46,694 nt of DNA from an uncultured Clostridia bacterium. GTDB lineage: Bacteria > Bacillota > Clostridia > Christensenellales > Borkfalkiaceae. The stretch covers positions 109,959-156,652 of the forward strand of contig CANQWN010000003.1 of NCBI GenBank assembly GCA_947627575.1, given 5' to 3'. The translations under genes were made by a program, and so were the position numbers. Positions within the stretch are counted from its first letter, which is position 1. Each line of letters starts with the position of its first letter. Under the pieces are notes generated by a model. It was not told the origin of the DNA. It did no database searches and worked only from the letters and a program-made list of their open reading frames with translations. Shown here in pieces: positions 21,226 to 29,583 of this stretch.

Positions 21226-22740
21226 ATGAAAAGTCAAAGCGTAGTAACTGAATTAAGAAGAAAGATATTCACACAGATTGCAAAAGTCGCTTACGAATCG
21301 GAAAACGTAGCCAGCGATATAGAGGCGATTCCTTACCTGATTACCCCGGACGAGGTGCCCAAATACCGCGAAAGCATCTACCGCGAAAGGCAGATCGCTT
21401 CCGAAAGGGTTCGCCTCGCCATGGGACTTTCCCTGCGCCCCGCCAATAAACCCGTACATATCACGGCGGGCATCAGCCGCACTACCATTGCCGAAAAGTA
21501 TTACGAACCTCCCCTTATGCAGGTTATACCCTCGGCGTGCGACAAGTGTCACGATAACGAGTACGTGGTTTCCGACCAGTGCCGCAACTGCGTTGCGCAC
21601 GCGTGCATAAAGGCGTGCCCCCGCGGCGCGATTTCGATAGTAAACGGCAAGTCATTCATAGACCAAAGCAAGTGCATAAAGTGCGGCAAGTGCAAGGCTT
21701 CCTGCCCGTACGACGCCATTGCCCACCACGTCCGTCCCTGTGCGGACGCGTGCGGCGTAAAAGCCATATCTTCCGACGAATACGGCAGGGCGCGCATAGA
21801 CGTGGATAAATGCGTGGCGTGCGGACAGTGTATGTCCGCCTGTCCTTTCGGCGCAATTGCCGATAAATCGCAGATATTCCAGCTTATTCAGGCGATAAAG
21901 CAGGGCGACGAAGTGGTTGCGGCTGTCGCGCCCGCAATAATAGGGCAGTTCGGCGTAAACGTAACGCCGGGCAAAATGAAATCCGCTTTGCTTGCCCTGG
22001 GCTTCAAGGACGTGTATGAAGTGGCTGTCGGCGCCGACGTGGGTTGCATAGCGGAAGCGCACCATTACGTAAATCAGGTTGCAACGGGCAATTTGCCCTT
22101 CCTTTTCACAAGCTGTTGCCCTGCATGGGCTGTGCTTGTAAAAAAATATTTCCCCGACCTCGCCGACGAAGTTTCGGAAGAGCTTACCCCTATGGTGGCT
22201 ACGGCGCGCTCGATAAAAGTCAACCGCCCCAACGCAAGGGTGGTGTTCATAGGTCCCTGCGCCGCCAAAAAATTGGAAGCCTCGCGCACGACGGTGAGAA
22301 GCTATGTAGATTTTGTAATAACTTTTGAAGAGCTTGCCGGTATGTTCGACGCAAAGGGAATAGTTCTTGAAGAGATGGAAGAGTTGCCCGTAAACATTCA
22401 GGCTACGGGCGCGGGCAGGGGTTACGCCTGCGCGGGCGGCGTTTCCCACGCGATAGAAAGTTGCATCAACGAATATTTCCCCGGCACCCCCGTAAAAATT
22501 CAGCATGCGGAGGGACTTGCCGACTGCCGTAAAATACTTACGCTTGCCAAAAACGGCAAGTTGAACGGGTATATGATAGAGGGAATGGGTTGCCCCGGCG
22601 GTTGCGTGGCGGGCGTTGGCACAATCATTCCGCCCGAAAAGGCGAAAATCGCCGTGGATAACACGGTAAAACAAAGCGCGGCTTCCGTTCCGCCCAAAGA
22701 GATGGAAGACCTCGCCGAAAAACTTTCCAAAATGGATTAA
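21226..22740 (+). CDS. Monomeric [FeFe] hydrogenase, group B-like
   Basis: This cytoplasmic enzyme interconverts protons and H2 using ferredoxin-level electrons. The 504-residue chain has an N-terminal region with Cys-rich ferredoxin motifs (CDKCHDN..CRNC, CIKCGKCKASCP, CVACGQCMSACP). The H-cluster domain follows with all three signatures: TSCCPAW (C297, C298), IGPCAAKK (C345) and EGMGCPGGC (C456, C460). The Ala in TSCCPAW, and Gly-Pro-Cys and Gly-Met-Gly-Cys in place of Met-Pro-Cys and the usual Val-Met-Ala-Cys, point to group B rather than classical CpI-type group A. An apparent GTG start two codons upstream lies within the ribosome-binding site AAGGCGG, so ATG at 21226 is used. The maturases HydEFG are not in the window. 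A thioredoxin reductase-like flavoprotein follows, after a hairpin. Confidence 0.93.
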   Translation: MKSQSVVTELRRKIFTQIAKVAYESENVASDIEAIPYLITPDEVPKYRESIYRERQIASERVRLAMGLSLRPANKPVHITAGISRTTIAEKYYEPPLMQVIPSACDKCHDNEYVVSDQCRNCVAHACIKACPRGAISIVNGKSFIDQSKCIKCGKCKASCPYDAIAHHVRPCADACGVKAISSDEYGRARIDVDKCVACGQCMSACPFGAIADKSQIFQLIQAIKQGDEVVAAVAPAIIGQFGVNVTPGKMKSALLALGFKDVYEVAVGADVGCIAEAHHYVNQVATGNLPFLFTSCCPAWAVLVKKYFPDLADEVSEELTPMVATARSIKVNRPNARVVFIGPCAAKKLEASRTTVRSYVDFVITFEELAGMFDAKGIVLEEMEELPVNIQATGAGRGYACAGGVSHAIESCINEYFPGTPVKIQHAEGLADCRKILTLAKNGKLNGYMIEGMGCPGGCVAGVGTIIPPEKAKIAVDNTVKQSAASVPPKEMEDLAEKLSKMD

Positions 22741-22745
22741 AAAAA

Positions 22746-22774
22746 AAGCCCCGTTCCGCGGGGCTTAAAATTTT
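22746..22774 (+). terminator. Hairpin after the hydrogenase gene
   Basis: An 8-bp GC-rich stem (22746-22753 with 22759-22766) and 5-nt loop is followed by an A/T-rich tail with only four consecutive T. It could let some transcription through into the flavoprotein gene 30 bp downstream. Confidence 0.6.
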
Positions 22775-22795
22775 GAAGCGGGACATAATAGGATT

Positions 22796-23644
22796 ATGTA
22801 CGACATCGCGATTATAGGCGGGGGACCGGCGGGAATTTCCGCCGCGATAAACGCCTCCGTCCTCAATAAAAATTTCATATGGTACGCCGCCGCGCCGTCA
22901 CGCAAAGTTCAGCGGGCGGAGCTTATAAAAAATTACCCGGGGTTGCCGGAAATTTCGGGCAAACAGCTTGAATGGGCGCTTTCCAACCACGCCGCTTCAA
23001 TGGGAATAGAAGTTTGCCGCAAACTTGTGACGGGGATATACCCCGACGAACGGCATTTTACGCTGATTGCGGGAAGCGACTGCGCGGAAGCCAAAACGGT
23101 TATACTCTGCCCCGGCGTACAGGCGGCGGACCCCATCGCGGGGGAAGAAAATTTCCTCGGCAGAGGGGTAAGTTATTGCGCCACGTGCGACGGTTCGCTC
23201 TACCGCGGCAAAAAGATAGCCGTCGTCTGCACGGACGGCGCTTTCGAGGGCGAAATAAATTATCTTTTGGGTTTGGCGAAGGAAGGGATAATCGTTCCGC
23301 TTTATAAAAATTGCGGCATTTCCGCGCCCAACGCGAGGATAGTTGTAAAGCGTCCGTGCGAAATCGCGGGCGATTCCCGCGTGAGACAGCTTAAATTCCG
23401 CGACGGGGCGGAGGACGTGGACGGGGTGTTCATATTGCGCGGCTCGGTTGCGCCCACCACGCTTTTGCACGGGCTTGAAACAAAGAACGGGCACATAGTT
23501 GTGGACAGGGCGTGCGCCTGCAACATTGCGGGCGTGTTTGCCGCAGGGGACTGCACGGGCAGACCCTATCAATATGCCAAAGCGGTGGGGGAGGGCAACG
23601 TCGCCCTGCACAGCGCGGCGGAATATCTCGATAAACTCGCTTGA
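22796..23644 (+). CDS. Thioredoxin reductase-like flavoprotein lacking NADPH motifs
   Basis: A 282-residue TrxB-family protein has an N-terminal FAD-binding GGGPAGISAAI motif (about residues 8-18), a redox-active CATC pair (C128, C131) and the C-terminal FAD-binding GVFAAGDCTG. The NADPH half is degenerate. Where TrxB has GGGDSAxEE, this protein has CTDGAFEGE, and no HRRxxxR basic motif follows. The same losses define the ferredoxin-dependent flavin thioredoxin reductases described in clostridia. Its position right after a ferredoxin-linked [FeFe] hydrogenase supports, but does not prove, ferredoxin as electron donor. At 282 residues it is also shorter than typical TrxB (~310). Confidence 0.82.
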   Translation: MYDIAIIGGGPAGISAAINASVLNKNFIWYAAAPSRKVQRAELIKNYPGLPEISGKQLEWALSNHAASMGIEVCRKLVTGIYPDERHFTLIAGSDCAEAKTVILCPGVQAADPIAGEENFLGRGVSYCATCDGSLYRGKKIAVVCTDGAFEGEINYLLGLAKEGIIVPLYKNCGISAPNARIVVKRPCEIAGDSRVRQLKFRDGAEDVDGVFILRGSVAPTTLLHGLETKNGHIVVDRACACNIAGVFAAGDCTGRPYQYAKAVGEGNVALHSAAEYLDKLA

Positions 23645-23734
23645 AAAAACGATTGAAAGTTTTACCGCAGACCGCGTTTATCCTAAACGTCGGCTTTGCC
23701 CTTCCGCGGGGTAAAAAATATAAATTATGCGCCG

Positions 23735-23770
23735 AAAATACCTCCGCCCGCCTGCGGGCAGAGGTATTTT
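23735..23770 (+). terminator. Terminator after the flavoprotein gene
   Basis: A 17-bp stem with one mismatch (23735-23751 with 23754-23770) and minimal loop ends in TTTT followed by ATTTT. It separates the hydrogenase region from the prmA operon. Confidence 0.8.
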
Positions 23771-23800
23771 ATTTTGCGCCGCGCAATTTCAAACAAACAC

Positions 23801-23829
23801 TTGCAAACGCCTGTATTTAATGATAAAAT
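23801..23829 (+). promoter_or_regulatory. Promoter immediately before prmA
   Basis: TTGCAA (23801-23806), a 17-bp spacer and extended -10 TGaTAAAAT (TAAAAT at 23824-23829) predict a start within a base or two of the prmA ATG at 23836. Confidence 0.7.
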
Positions 23830-23835
23830 AAAATT

Positions 23836-24771
23836 ATGAAATTTACCGAAGTTACAGTGCATACCGCAAGCGAAGGCAGCGAACTTGTAGCCGACGTGCT
23901 TTGGCGATATACAAATTACGGCGTAGCCATAAACGACGTTGCCGACGTGCTTGCCTTACAGCGCGACAACATATATTGGGACTATATGGACGACAGCCTT
24001 AAAGCCCCGTCCGAAACGCTTGTAAAGGCGTTTATCCCGTTGGAAGATACGGAAAAGGCGCTTTCGGGGATAAGGGCGGATTTGGAAGAGTTACGCTCCG
24101 CCTGCGGAGGCGAATTCCCTTTGGGCACGCTTGAAACGGGCAAGCGCGTTGTGGAAGGGGACGAATGGCTTGAAATATGGAAGACGCATTTCCGCCCCCT
24201 GCACATAGGCGAAAAAGTTGTTGTCTGTCCCGAGTGGATAAAGTATGAAGCGCGCCCCGAAGAGAGGGTGATAAAGCTGGATTCCAACATGGCTTTCGGC
24301 ACGGGCGAACACGAAACCACGGCGATGTGCCTTAAACTTCTGCAAAAATATATCACGACGTCCAGCGTCTGCGCGGACATAGGTTGCGGAAGCGGCATTT
24401 TGGGCATTGCCGCCGTAAAATTGGGCGCGGCGGAAGCGTATCTTTCGGATATAGACGAGGTTGCGGTAAAATCCGCGCTTCACAACTGCAAAATAAACGG
24501 CGTTGCTGATAAAACCCGCGTTATAAAGGGCGACCTTCTTGAAAAATCGGACGTAAAGTGCGACATTATGCTTGCAAACATCACGGCGGAAATACTTTGC
24601 CGCCTTGCCCCGTCCGTTCCCGCAACGCTTAAAAAGGGCGGCGCGCTTATTTTAAGCGGCATAATAACTTCCCGCCTAAACGCCGTAATTTCGGCGTTTA
24701 CGGCAGTGGGTTTAACTTTGGAAGAACGGCTTAACGAGGGCGAATGGCACGCCCTGTCTTTCCGCTTATGA
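23836..24771 (+). CDS. prmA: Ribosomal protein L11 methyltransferase
   Basis: PrmA trimethylates ribosomal protein L11 using S-adenosylmethionine. The 311-residue product shows an N-terminal L11-recognition region, the family motif MAFGTGEHETT, SAM-binding motif I DIGCGSGILGIAA and the ANITAEIL catalytic-site strand. No Shine-Dalgarno sequence precedes the ATG; the promoter -10 lies only 6 bp away, suggesting a leaderless mRNA. It begins a tightly packed operon with rsmE and mtaB, an arrangement also known in Bacillus; downstream genes follow with small overlaps. Confidence 0.95.
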   Translation: MKFTEVTVHTASEGSELVADVLWRYTNYGVAINDVADVLALQRDNIYWDYMDDSLKAPSETLVKAFIPLEDTEKALSGIRADLEELRSACGGEFPLGTLETGKRVVEGDEWLEIWKTHFRPLHIGEKVVVCPEWIKYEARPEERVIKLDSNMAFGTGEHETTAMCLKLLQKYITTSSVCADIGCGSGILGIAAVKLGAAEAYLSDIDEVAVKSALHNCKINGVADKTRVIKGDLLEKSDVKCDIMLANITAEILCRLAPSVPATLKKGGALILSGIITSRLNAVISAFTAVGLTLEERLNEGEWHALSFRL

Positions 24772-25496
24772 GTACGCACAGAAGATTTTTCGCACAGGAC
24801 ATAGATTATCCCAAAAGCTCCGTCGTAATACTTTGCGGGGAAGAATTTACGCACGCCAAAACAGTTTTAAGGGTAAAGACGGGCGACGAAATAACGCTGT
24901 TGGACGGAAGCGGAAAGGAATTTTCCGCCATAGTGGAAAAGGTCGAAAAAACCCAATTGTCGGCGCATATTACGGGGGTAATAGAGGGCGACAGGGAACC
25001 CGTATCCCAATTTTACCTGCTTTGCGGCGCGCTTAAAGGCGACAAAACAGAACTTGTTGTGCAAAAGGCAACCGAGTTGGGCGCAACGAAGATAGGCGTA
25101 TTTTCTTCCGAATTTTGTTCCGCGTATTTAAGCGACAACAAACTTTTGCGCCTTGAAAAAGTGGCGAGGGAAGCGGCAAAACAGTGTATGCGTTCAAAGG
25201 CGCCAGAAGTGTGCGGCTTCCCCGATTTAAAAAGCGCGCTTTCCTCTGCGGAAGGTTACGCGCATAAACTTTTCGCCTGCGAATTTTTAAAGCAAAGCGA
25301 AATTTCCTTTTCGTCCGTAAGCGGCTCCGTCGCGGTTGCGGTGGGCAGCGAGGGCGGCTTTTCCGAAAGCGAATTTGCCCTCGCGCAAGAAATGGGCTTT
25401 AAGGGGATAAGTTTGGGCAAGCGCATACTCCGCGCCGAAACGGCGGCGATAACGGTATGCGCCCTTGCGGAGTACTTTTTGGGGGAACTTAAATGA
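24768..25496 (+). CDS. rsmE: 16S rRNA (uracil1498-N3)-methyltransferase
   Basis: RsmE is a SPOUT-class methyltransferase that makes m3U1498 in 16S rRNA. The 242-residue product has an N-terminal PUA-like region and the C-terminal SPOUT knot with VGSEGGFSESE and GKRILRAETA. The start is the ATG at 24768, which overlaps the prmA stop as ATGA; an upstream in-frame start would sit inside prmA and add non-family residues. It overlaps mtaB by 4 bp at its 3' end. Confidence 0.94.
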   Translation: MSTHRRFFAQDIDYPKSSVVILCGEEFTHAKTVLRVKTGDEITLLDGSGKEFSAIVEKVEKTQLSAHITGVIEGDREPVSQFYLLCGALKGDKTELVVQKATELGATKIGVFSSEFCSAYLSDNKLLRLEKVAREAAKQCMRSKAPEVCGFPDLKSALSSAEGYAHKLFACEFLKQSEISFSSVSGSVAVAVGSEGGFSESEFALAQEMGFKGISLGKRILRAETAAITVCALAEYFLGELK

Positions 25497-26707
25497 TAGC
25501 TTGCGTATTTACGTTGGGTTGCAAGGTGAACGAGGTGGAATCGGCGTACATAATAAGCGCGGTAAGGTCGCTCGGCTGGGAAGTTACCGATAAACTTTGC
25601 CCCGCGGACGCGTATATCCTCAACACCTGCGCCGTCACGCGTGAAGCCGAAAAAAAGAGCCGCCAGCTTATCGCCCGCGTGCGTAAATTCAGCGAAACCG
25701 CGCCGATATTCGTCTGCGGCTGTTCTTCCCAACGCGACGAAACGCCCTATTACGGCAGGGGCGCGGAGTTTGTGTGCGGCGCAATGGACAAGCGCGAAGT
25801 GATAGCGGCTTTTTGCGAAAAATTCGGCGGACAGCCGGACTACGGCGTCTACCCCGCGCAAAATAAAACGCGCGCTTTTATAAAGGTGCAGGACGGTTGC
25901 GATAATTTCTGCTCTTACTGCATTATCCCGTACCTGCGCGGAAGGGAGCGTTCGAGAAAGGCGGAGGACGTTTTGAAGGAAGCGGAAGCCGCAGATTGTC
26001 CCGAAATTGTGCTTACGGGCGTAAATCTTTCGGCTTATAACGACGGCGGATTGAAGCTGGACGGGCTTATAAAATCGCTTTACGGCATTAAAAAGCGCAT
26101 ACGCCTCGGCTCGCTTGAAACGGAAAAGGTGAACGATAATCTTTTAAACGCGTTAAAGGGGCTTTACGATTTTGCCCCGCAGTTCCATCTTTCCCTGCAA
26201 AGCGGAAGCACGCCGGTGTTGCGCGATATGAACAGGCGCTACACCGCGGAAAGTTTCCTTGAAAAGTGCGATAAAATTTACGGTATGTTCCCCGCCGCCG
26301 CCATTACAACCGACATAATAGCGGGTTTCCCCACGGAAACGGACGAAGATTTCAAACAAAGCGTGGAAATAATCTCCCGCGCGGGGTTCGCGCGCGTACA
26401 CGCGTTCTGCTATTCCCCGAGGGAGGGCACCGCGGCGTACAAACTCAAAGATTTGCCTCCCAAAATAAAAAGCGCCCGCCTTGCACAGATAATTTCTGCG
26501 GCGGCGGAAGCGGAAAAGCAATATATATTGCGTTTTTCGGGCAAACAGCTTGATTTTATCGCCGAAGAATACGACGGGGAATACACCGTCGGCTATACCG
26601 CCAACTACATAAGGACGTATCTGCCCGCGCAACTTCAAACGGGCGTTAAATATAATATAATTATGGGTCAACCTTTCAAAGACGGAGCGCTTGCGGAAAT
26701 TGGGTAA
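25493..26707 (+). CDS. mtaB: tRNA t6A37 methylthiotransferase MtaB
   Basis: MtaB is a radical-SAM methylthiotransferase that converts t6A37 to ms2t6A37 in tRNAs. The 404-residue chain has the N-terminal UPF0004 domain opening with FTLGCKVNEVES, the radical-SAM cysteine motif CDNFCSYC followed by IIPYLRGRERSR, and a C-terminal TRAM-like region. Genes for prmA, rsmE and mtaB share this order in many Firmicutes. The ATG overlaps the rsmE stop (ATGA). Confidence 0.95.
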   Translation: MIACVFTLGCKVNEVESAYIISAVRSLGWEVTDKLCPADAYILNTCAVTREAEKKSRQLIARVRKFSETAPIFVCGCSSQRDETPYYGRGAEFVCGAMDKREVIAAFCEKFGGQPDYGVYPAQNKTRAFIKVQDGCDNFCSYCIIPYLRGRERSRKAEDVLKEAEAADCPEIVLTGVNLSAYNDGGLKLDGLIKSLYGIKKRIRLGSLETEKVNDNLLNALKGLYDFAPQFHLSLQSGSTPVLRDMNRRYTAESFLEKCDKIYGMFPAAAITTDIIAGFPTETDEDFKQSVEIISRAGFARVHAFCYSPREGTAAYKLKDLPPKIKSARLAQIISAAAEAEKQYILRFSGKQLDFIAEEYDGEYTVGYTANYIRTYLPAQLQTGVKYNIIMGQPFKDGALAEIG

Positions 26708-28274
26708 AACAGCGATAGTAAAGGCAAAAACCGTATATTTTTTCAAAGAAACTTTCCGTTTCCATTCCAAAGAGGAATACAGAGAGTTCTTTTCGCGCGG
26801 GTTGCACACGGATAACAGCGGTTTAAACGCCGCGTTCCCGTGGGTATATATCCGCGTGTTTTTCGGGCTGTTCGTGCTGTTTACCTTAAACGTGCTTGTG
26901 CTTCGCCTTACGGATAACCCGCTTTTTGTCCCGTCGGTGCTTTTTCTCGGCGGCACGGCTATCACCGTCCCGTTTATAGTTTTCCTCTACGAATTGTATC
27001 CCCGCCGCGACGTAAGCCTGTTCTTTCTGATGCTTATCCTCGTTGCGGGCGGCACCGCGGCAAGCCTTTTAAGCCAGATAGGCTATCAGTTCATTCCCGT
27101 AAAAAACGCGTGGATTTCCGCGGTGGTTGCGGGCTGCCTTGAAGAATTATGCAAAGCCCTGCCCGCGATAATAGCGATAGAGTTGCTTAAACAGCGCAAC
27201 CCGTACGCCTGCTTCCTTATCGCCGCCGCTGTGGGCGCGGGCTTTTCGATAATAGAGGATATGGGCTATATTTTCTATTATTCGGACAGGTATTTCTTTG
27301 AATTTCACAGCGACATTCAGGCTACCGTCGCAATGTTTGCGGATAGGGGGCTTTCGGCTTTCTGCACGCACATAGTGTGGACGGGCGCGATAGGTTGGGC
27401 TTACAGCGCGTTGCGCCATCCGCTTAAATCGATGAGCTTTTTCGCTATGGCGGTTCTCAGCGTAGCGTTGCACATCTGTTGGGATCTTCCGCTTACGGGG
27501 CTTTGGATGGTGCTTGATATAACCGCCTGCGTAATAGTTGCCGCCGCCTGCGGGATAGCGATAGTAAACCGCACCCGCGTGCGCGCTTTGCGCCAGATGG
27601 TGGACGAAGAGGCGGTAAACGCCCACATTATACGGCGTGCAAAGGCAATGAGCGCCAAAAACAGCTTTATAAACGCCGCAAACCTTACGGCAAGCATAGT
27701 GCTGTTCCTGCTGTCCGTTCTAATACTCGCCGCCTGCGCTATGCCCATAGGCACGCAATACCGCAGCGTGGATTTCGATTCCCCCGAAGAATATCTCAAC
27801 GTGGTGCAGAGGGGCTTCAACCTCACCTGCAATTGGGACAGGGAATTCGATTATCTGTCCGAAAATTACGCCGAAAGGCGCTATGAGGAAGACAGGCTTG
27901 TATACGTAGTGCAGGCAAGCGCGGAAGAGGGGTACGACGGGCTGTATTATTACGGCTATTCCGCCCAACCCGACGGCACGTTCGAGCTGGAGGACATTTC
28001 TGTAGAGCTGGAAGTGGACGGAAGCACTTTCCGCTATATGAGCAAGGAATACGATTTCGGGCAGACCCGCATCTGGGGCTACCTGATAAATACCGACTAT
28101 TTCGATTACACCGTCTCTTCCGACGGCACGGTTCATTCCGTCACTTCCGAAGAGGTGTTTTTAAACAATAAACTTCTGATAGCCATGTGCGCCGCGGGTT
28201 GCGGTATAGCCGCCGGCGGCACGCTTGTGATATTATCGCTGTTAATAACTTTAAAGAGGTTGAAAGATGCTTGA
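26691..28274 (+). CDS. PrsW-family intramembrane metalloprotease-like protein
   Basis: A 527-residue membrane protein. Its first half holds about eight hydrophobic segments with PrsW-type elements: GCLEELCKALPAI (EExxK), IEDMGYIFYY, HIVWTGAIGWAY and VALHICWDLPL. PrsW in Bacillus cleaves an anti-sigma factor; no such partner gene is present here. A last membrane helix near residue 330 is followed by an extracytoplasmic region of about 160 residues and one more helix at the end. The start is TTG, either 26691 (just after an ACGGAG) or 26700; both are inside the mtaB end. Its 3' end overlaps the hinT-like gene. Confidence 0.82.
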   Translation: MRKLGKTAIVKAKTVYFFKETFRFHSKEEYREFFSRGLHTDNSGLNAAFPWVYIRVFFGLFVLFTLNVLVLRLTDNPLFVPSVLFLGGTAITVPFIVFLYELYPRRDVSLFFLMLILVAGGTAASLLSQIGYQFIPVKNAWISAVVAGCLEELCKALPAIIAIELLKQRNPYACFLIAAAVGAGFSIIEDMGYIFYYSDRYFFEFHSDIQATVAMFADRGLSAFCTHIVWTGAIGWAYSALRHPLKSMSFFAMAVLSVALHICWDLPLTGLWMVLDITACVIVAAACGIAIVNRTRVRALRQMVDEEAVNAHIIRRAKAMSAKNSFINAANLTASIVLFLLSVLILAACAMPIGTQYRSVDFDSPEEYLNVVQRGFNLTCNWDREFDYLSENYAERRYEEDRLVYVVQASAEEGYDGLYYYGYSAQPDGTFELEDISVELEVDGSTFRYMSKEYDFGQTRIWGYLINTDYFDYTVSSDGTVHSVTSEEVFLNNKLLIAMCAAGCGIAAGGTLVILSLLITLKRLKDA

Positions 28275-28605
28275 CGACAATTGTATTTTCTGCAAGATAA
28301 TCCGCGGCGAAATACCTTCCGCAAAGGTTTACGAGGATGAAAAAGCGTTGGTTTTCCGCGATATCGCGCCCAAAGCCAAAGTGCATTTGCTTGCTATACC
28401 CAAAGCCCACTTCCCCACCCTTCGCGAGGGGTTGGGCGAATATTCCGATTATATAGATCACCTCGTTCGGCTTTTGCCGTCCGCCGCCGAAAAGGGCGGT
28501 TGCGCGGCGGGTTACCGCGTTGTGATAAATCAGGGGGAGGACGCGGGGCAGACCGTGTTTCATCTCCACGCGCATATACTCGGCGGGCAACCGCTTGATT
28601 GGTAA
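28267..28605 (+). CDS. hinT: Histidine triad (HIT/Hint) family protein
   Basis: A 112-residue HIT-fold phosphoramidase-like protein. It opens with the zinc-type CIFCKIIRGEIPS motif and ends with the histidine triad HLHAHIL near residues 100-106. Hint proteins hydrolyse adenosine 5'-monophosphoramidates and related compounds. The ATG follows a GAGG ribosome-binding site and overlaps the PrsW-like gene by 8 bp. Confidence 0.93.
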   Translation: MLDDNCIFCKIIRGEIPSAKVYEDEKALVFRDIAPKAKVHLLAIPKAHFPTLREGLGEYSDYIDHLVRLLPSAAEKGGCAAGYRVVINQGEDAGQTVFHLHAHILGGQPLDW

Positions 28606-28617
28606 AGGGGCTTTAAT

Positions 28618-29445
28618 ATGATATATACCATAAAAAACGAATATCTTTCGCTTTCCGTAACTTCTTCGGGCGGGTGTATGACCTCGCTTGTATATCTTCC
28701 GCTTAACGAGGAAAGGCTTTGGCAGGGCGACGGCTTTTGGAAGAGCCGCGACGTGGTTATTTTCCCCGTCTTGGGGCACGCGGGCGAATTTACCGCGCTG
28801 GGCAAAAGTTATACGCCCAAATCCCACGGCATAGCCCGCTATGCGGAATTTAACCTTGCGGATAAATCGGAGGACGGCATAACCCTTTCGCTTTCCTCCT
28901 CAAACGAAACGCTTTTAAGCTATCCGTATCCCTTCGATTTTTCCATAACCTACAAACTTGAAGGCAAAAGCGTTATCATAACCTATTTCGTGCGCGCCAA
29001 ACAGGGTAAAATCCCGTTTTACGTGGGCGGGCACCCGGGTATGAAGGCGCCCGGCGGCGAAGCGGTGATAGAGTTTGAAAATCCCGAAAATCCCCTCATC
29101 TATCCGGTAGGGGAGGACAGGGCGTATCCCATGCGCAATCTCACGCGGTTCGTGGCGGATAAAAAGTTCTTTGCGGAATGTAAAACTTTTCAGTTGGGCT
29201 CGCTTTCGGGCGGCGAAATTTACGCCTACACCCGCGACGGGTACAAATACACCTACAAAAGCGATTGCCCCGTATTCGCCTTCTGGTCCAACGAGGCGGG
29301 GGGAGAGTACATCTGCGTAGAGCCGTGGTGGGGCATAAACGATTATCCCGCCGCCCCGAGGGAGATAACCTTAAAGCCCTTTATAAACTTTGCCGACGAC
29401 AAGGGCAGTTCGTTCACCTATTCGCTTACCATAGGCAAAATTTGA
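28618..29445 (+). CDS. Aldose 1-epimerase family protein (LacX-like)
   Basis: A 275-residue galactose-mutarotase-fold protein. Family elements include SKSHGIARYAEF-type His near residue 70 (KSHGIARYAEF), YVGGHPGMKAP (His near 141) and FWSNEAGGEYICVEPWWG with a conserved Glu toward the C-terminus. It likely interconverts anomers of a hexose or hexose phosphate, but the substrate is unknown. It is the last gene of the prmA operon: AAGGGG precedes the ATG and a strong terminator follows. Confidence 0.85.
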   Translation: MIYTIKNEYLSLSVTSSGGCMTSLVYLPLNEERLWQGDGFWKSRDVVIFPVLGHAGEFTALGKSYTPKSHGIARYAEFNLADKSEDGITLSLSSSNETLLSYPYPFDFSITYKLEGKSVIITYFVRAKQGKIPFYVGGHPGMKAPGGEAVIEFENPENPLIYPVGEDRAYPMRNLTRFVADKKFFAECKTFQLGSLSGGEIYAYTRDGYKYTYKSDCPVFAFWSNEAGGEYICVEPWWGINDYPAAPREITLKPFINFADDKGSSFTYSLTIGKI

Positions 29446-29454
29446 AAACACGTA

Positions 29455-29487
29455 TAAAGGCGCGCCGCGGCGCGCCTTTATTTTTTT
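29455..29487 (+). terminator. Terminator of the prmA operon
   Basis: An 11-bp GC-rich stem (29455-29465 with 29470-29480) with a CGCG loop is followed by seven T (29481-29487). Confidence 0.9.
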
Positions 29488-29491
29488 ACGT

Positions 29492-29527
29492 AAAAAAGCT
29501 GTCCGCGCACAAAAGTGCGCGGACAGC
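29492..29527 (-). terminator. Terminator of the lipoprotein gene
   Basis: A perfect 13-bp stem (29498-29510 with 29515-29527) with an AAAA loop is followed on the minus strand by six T (29492-29497). Confidence 0.9.
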
Positions 29528-29583
29528 CATGTGAGGAGAAAATTATTTGCCAAAGCAAACCGTTAAAGTTATTTTATCTGCCG

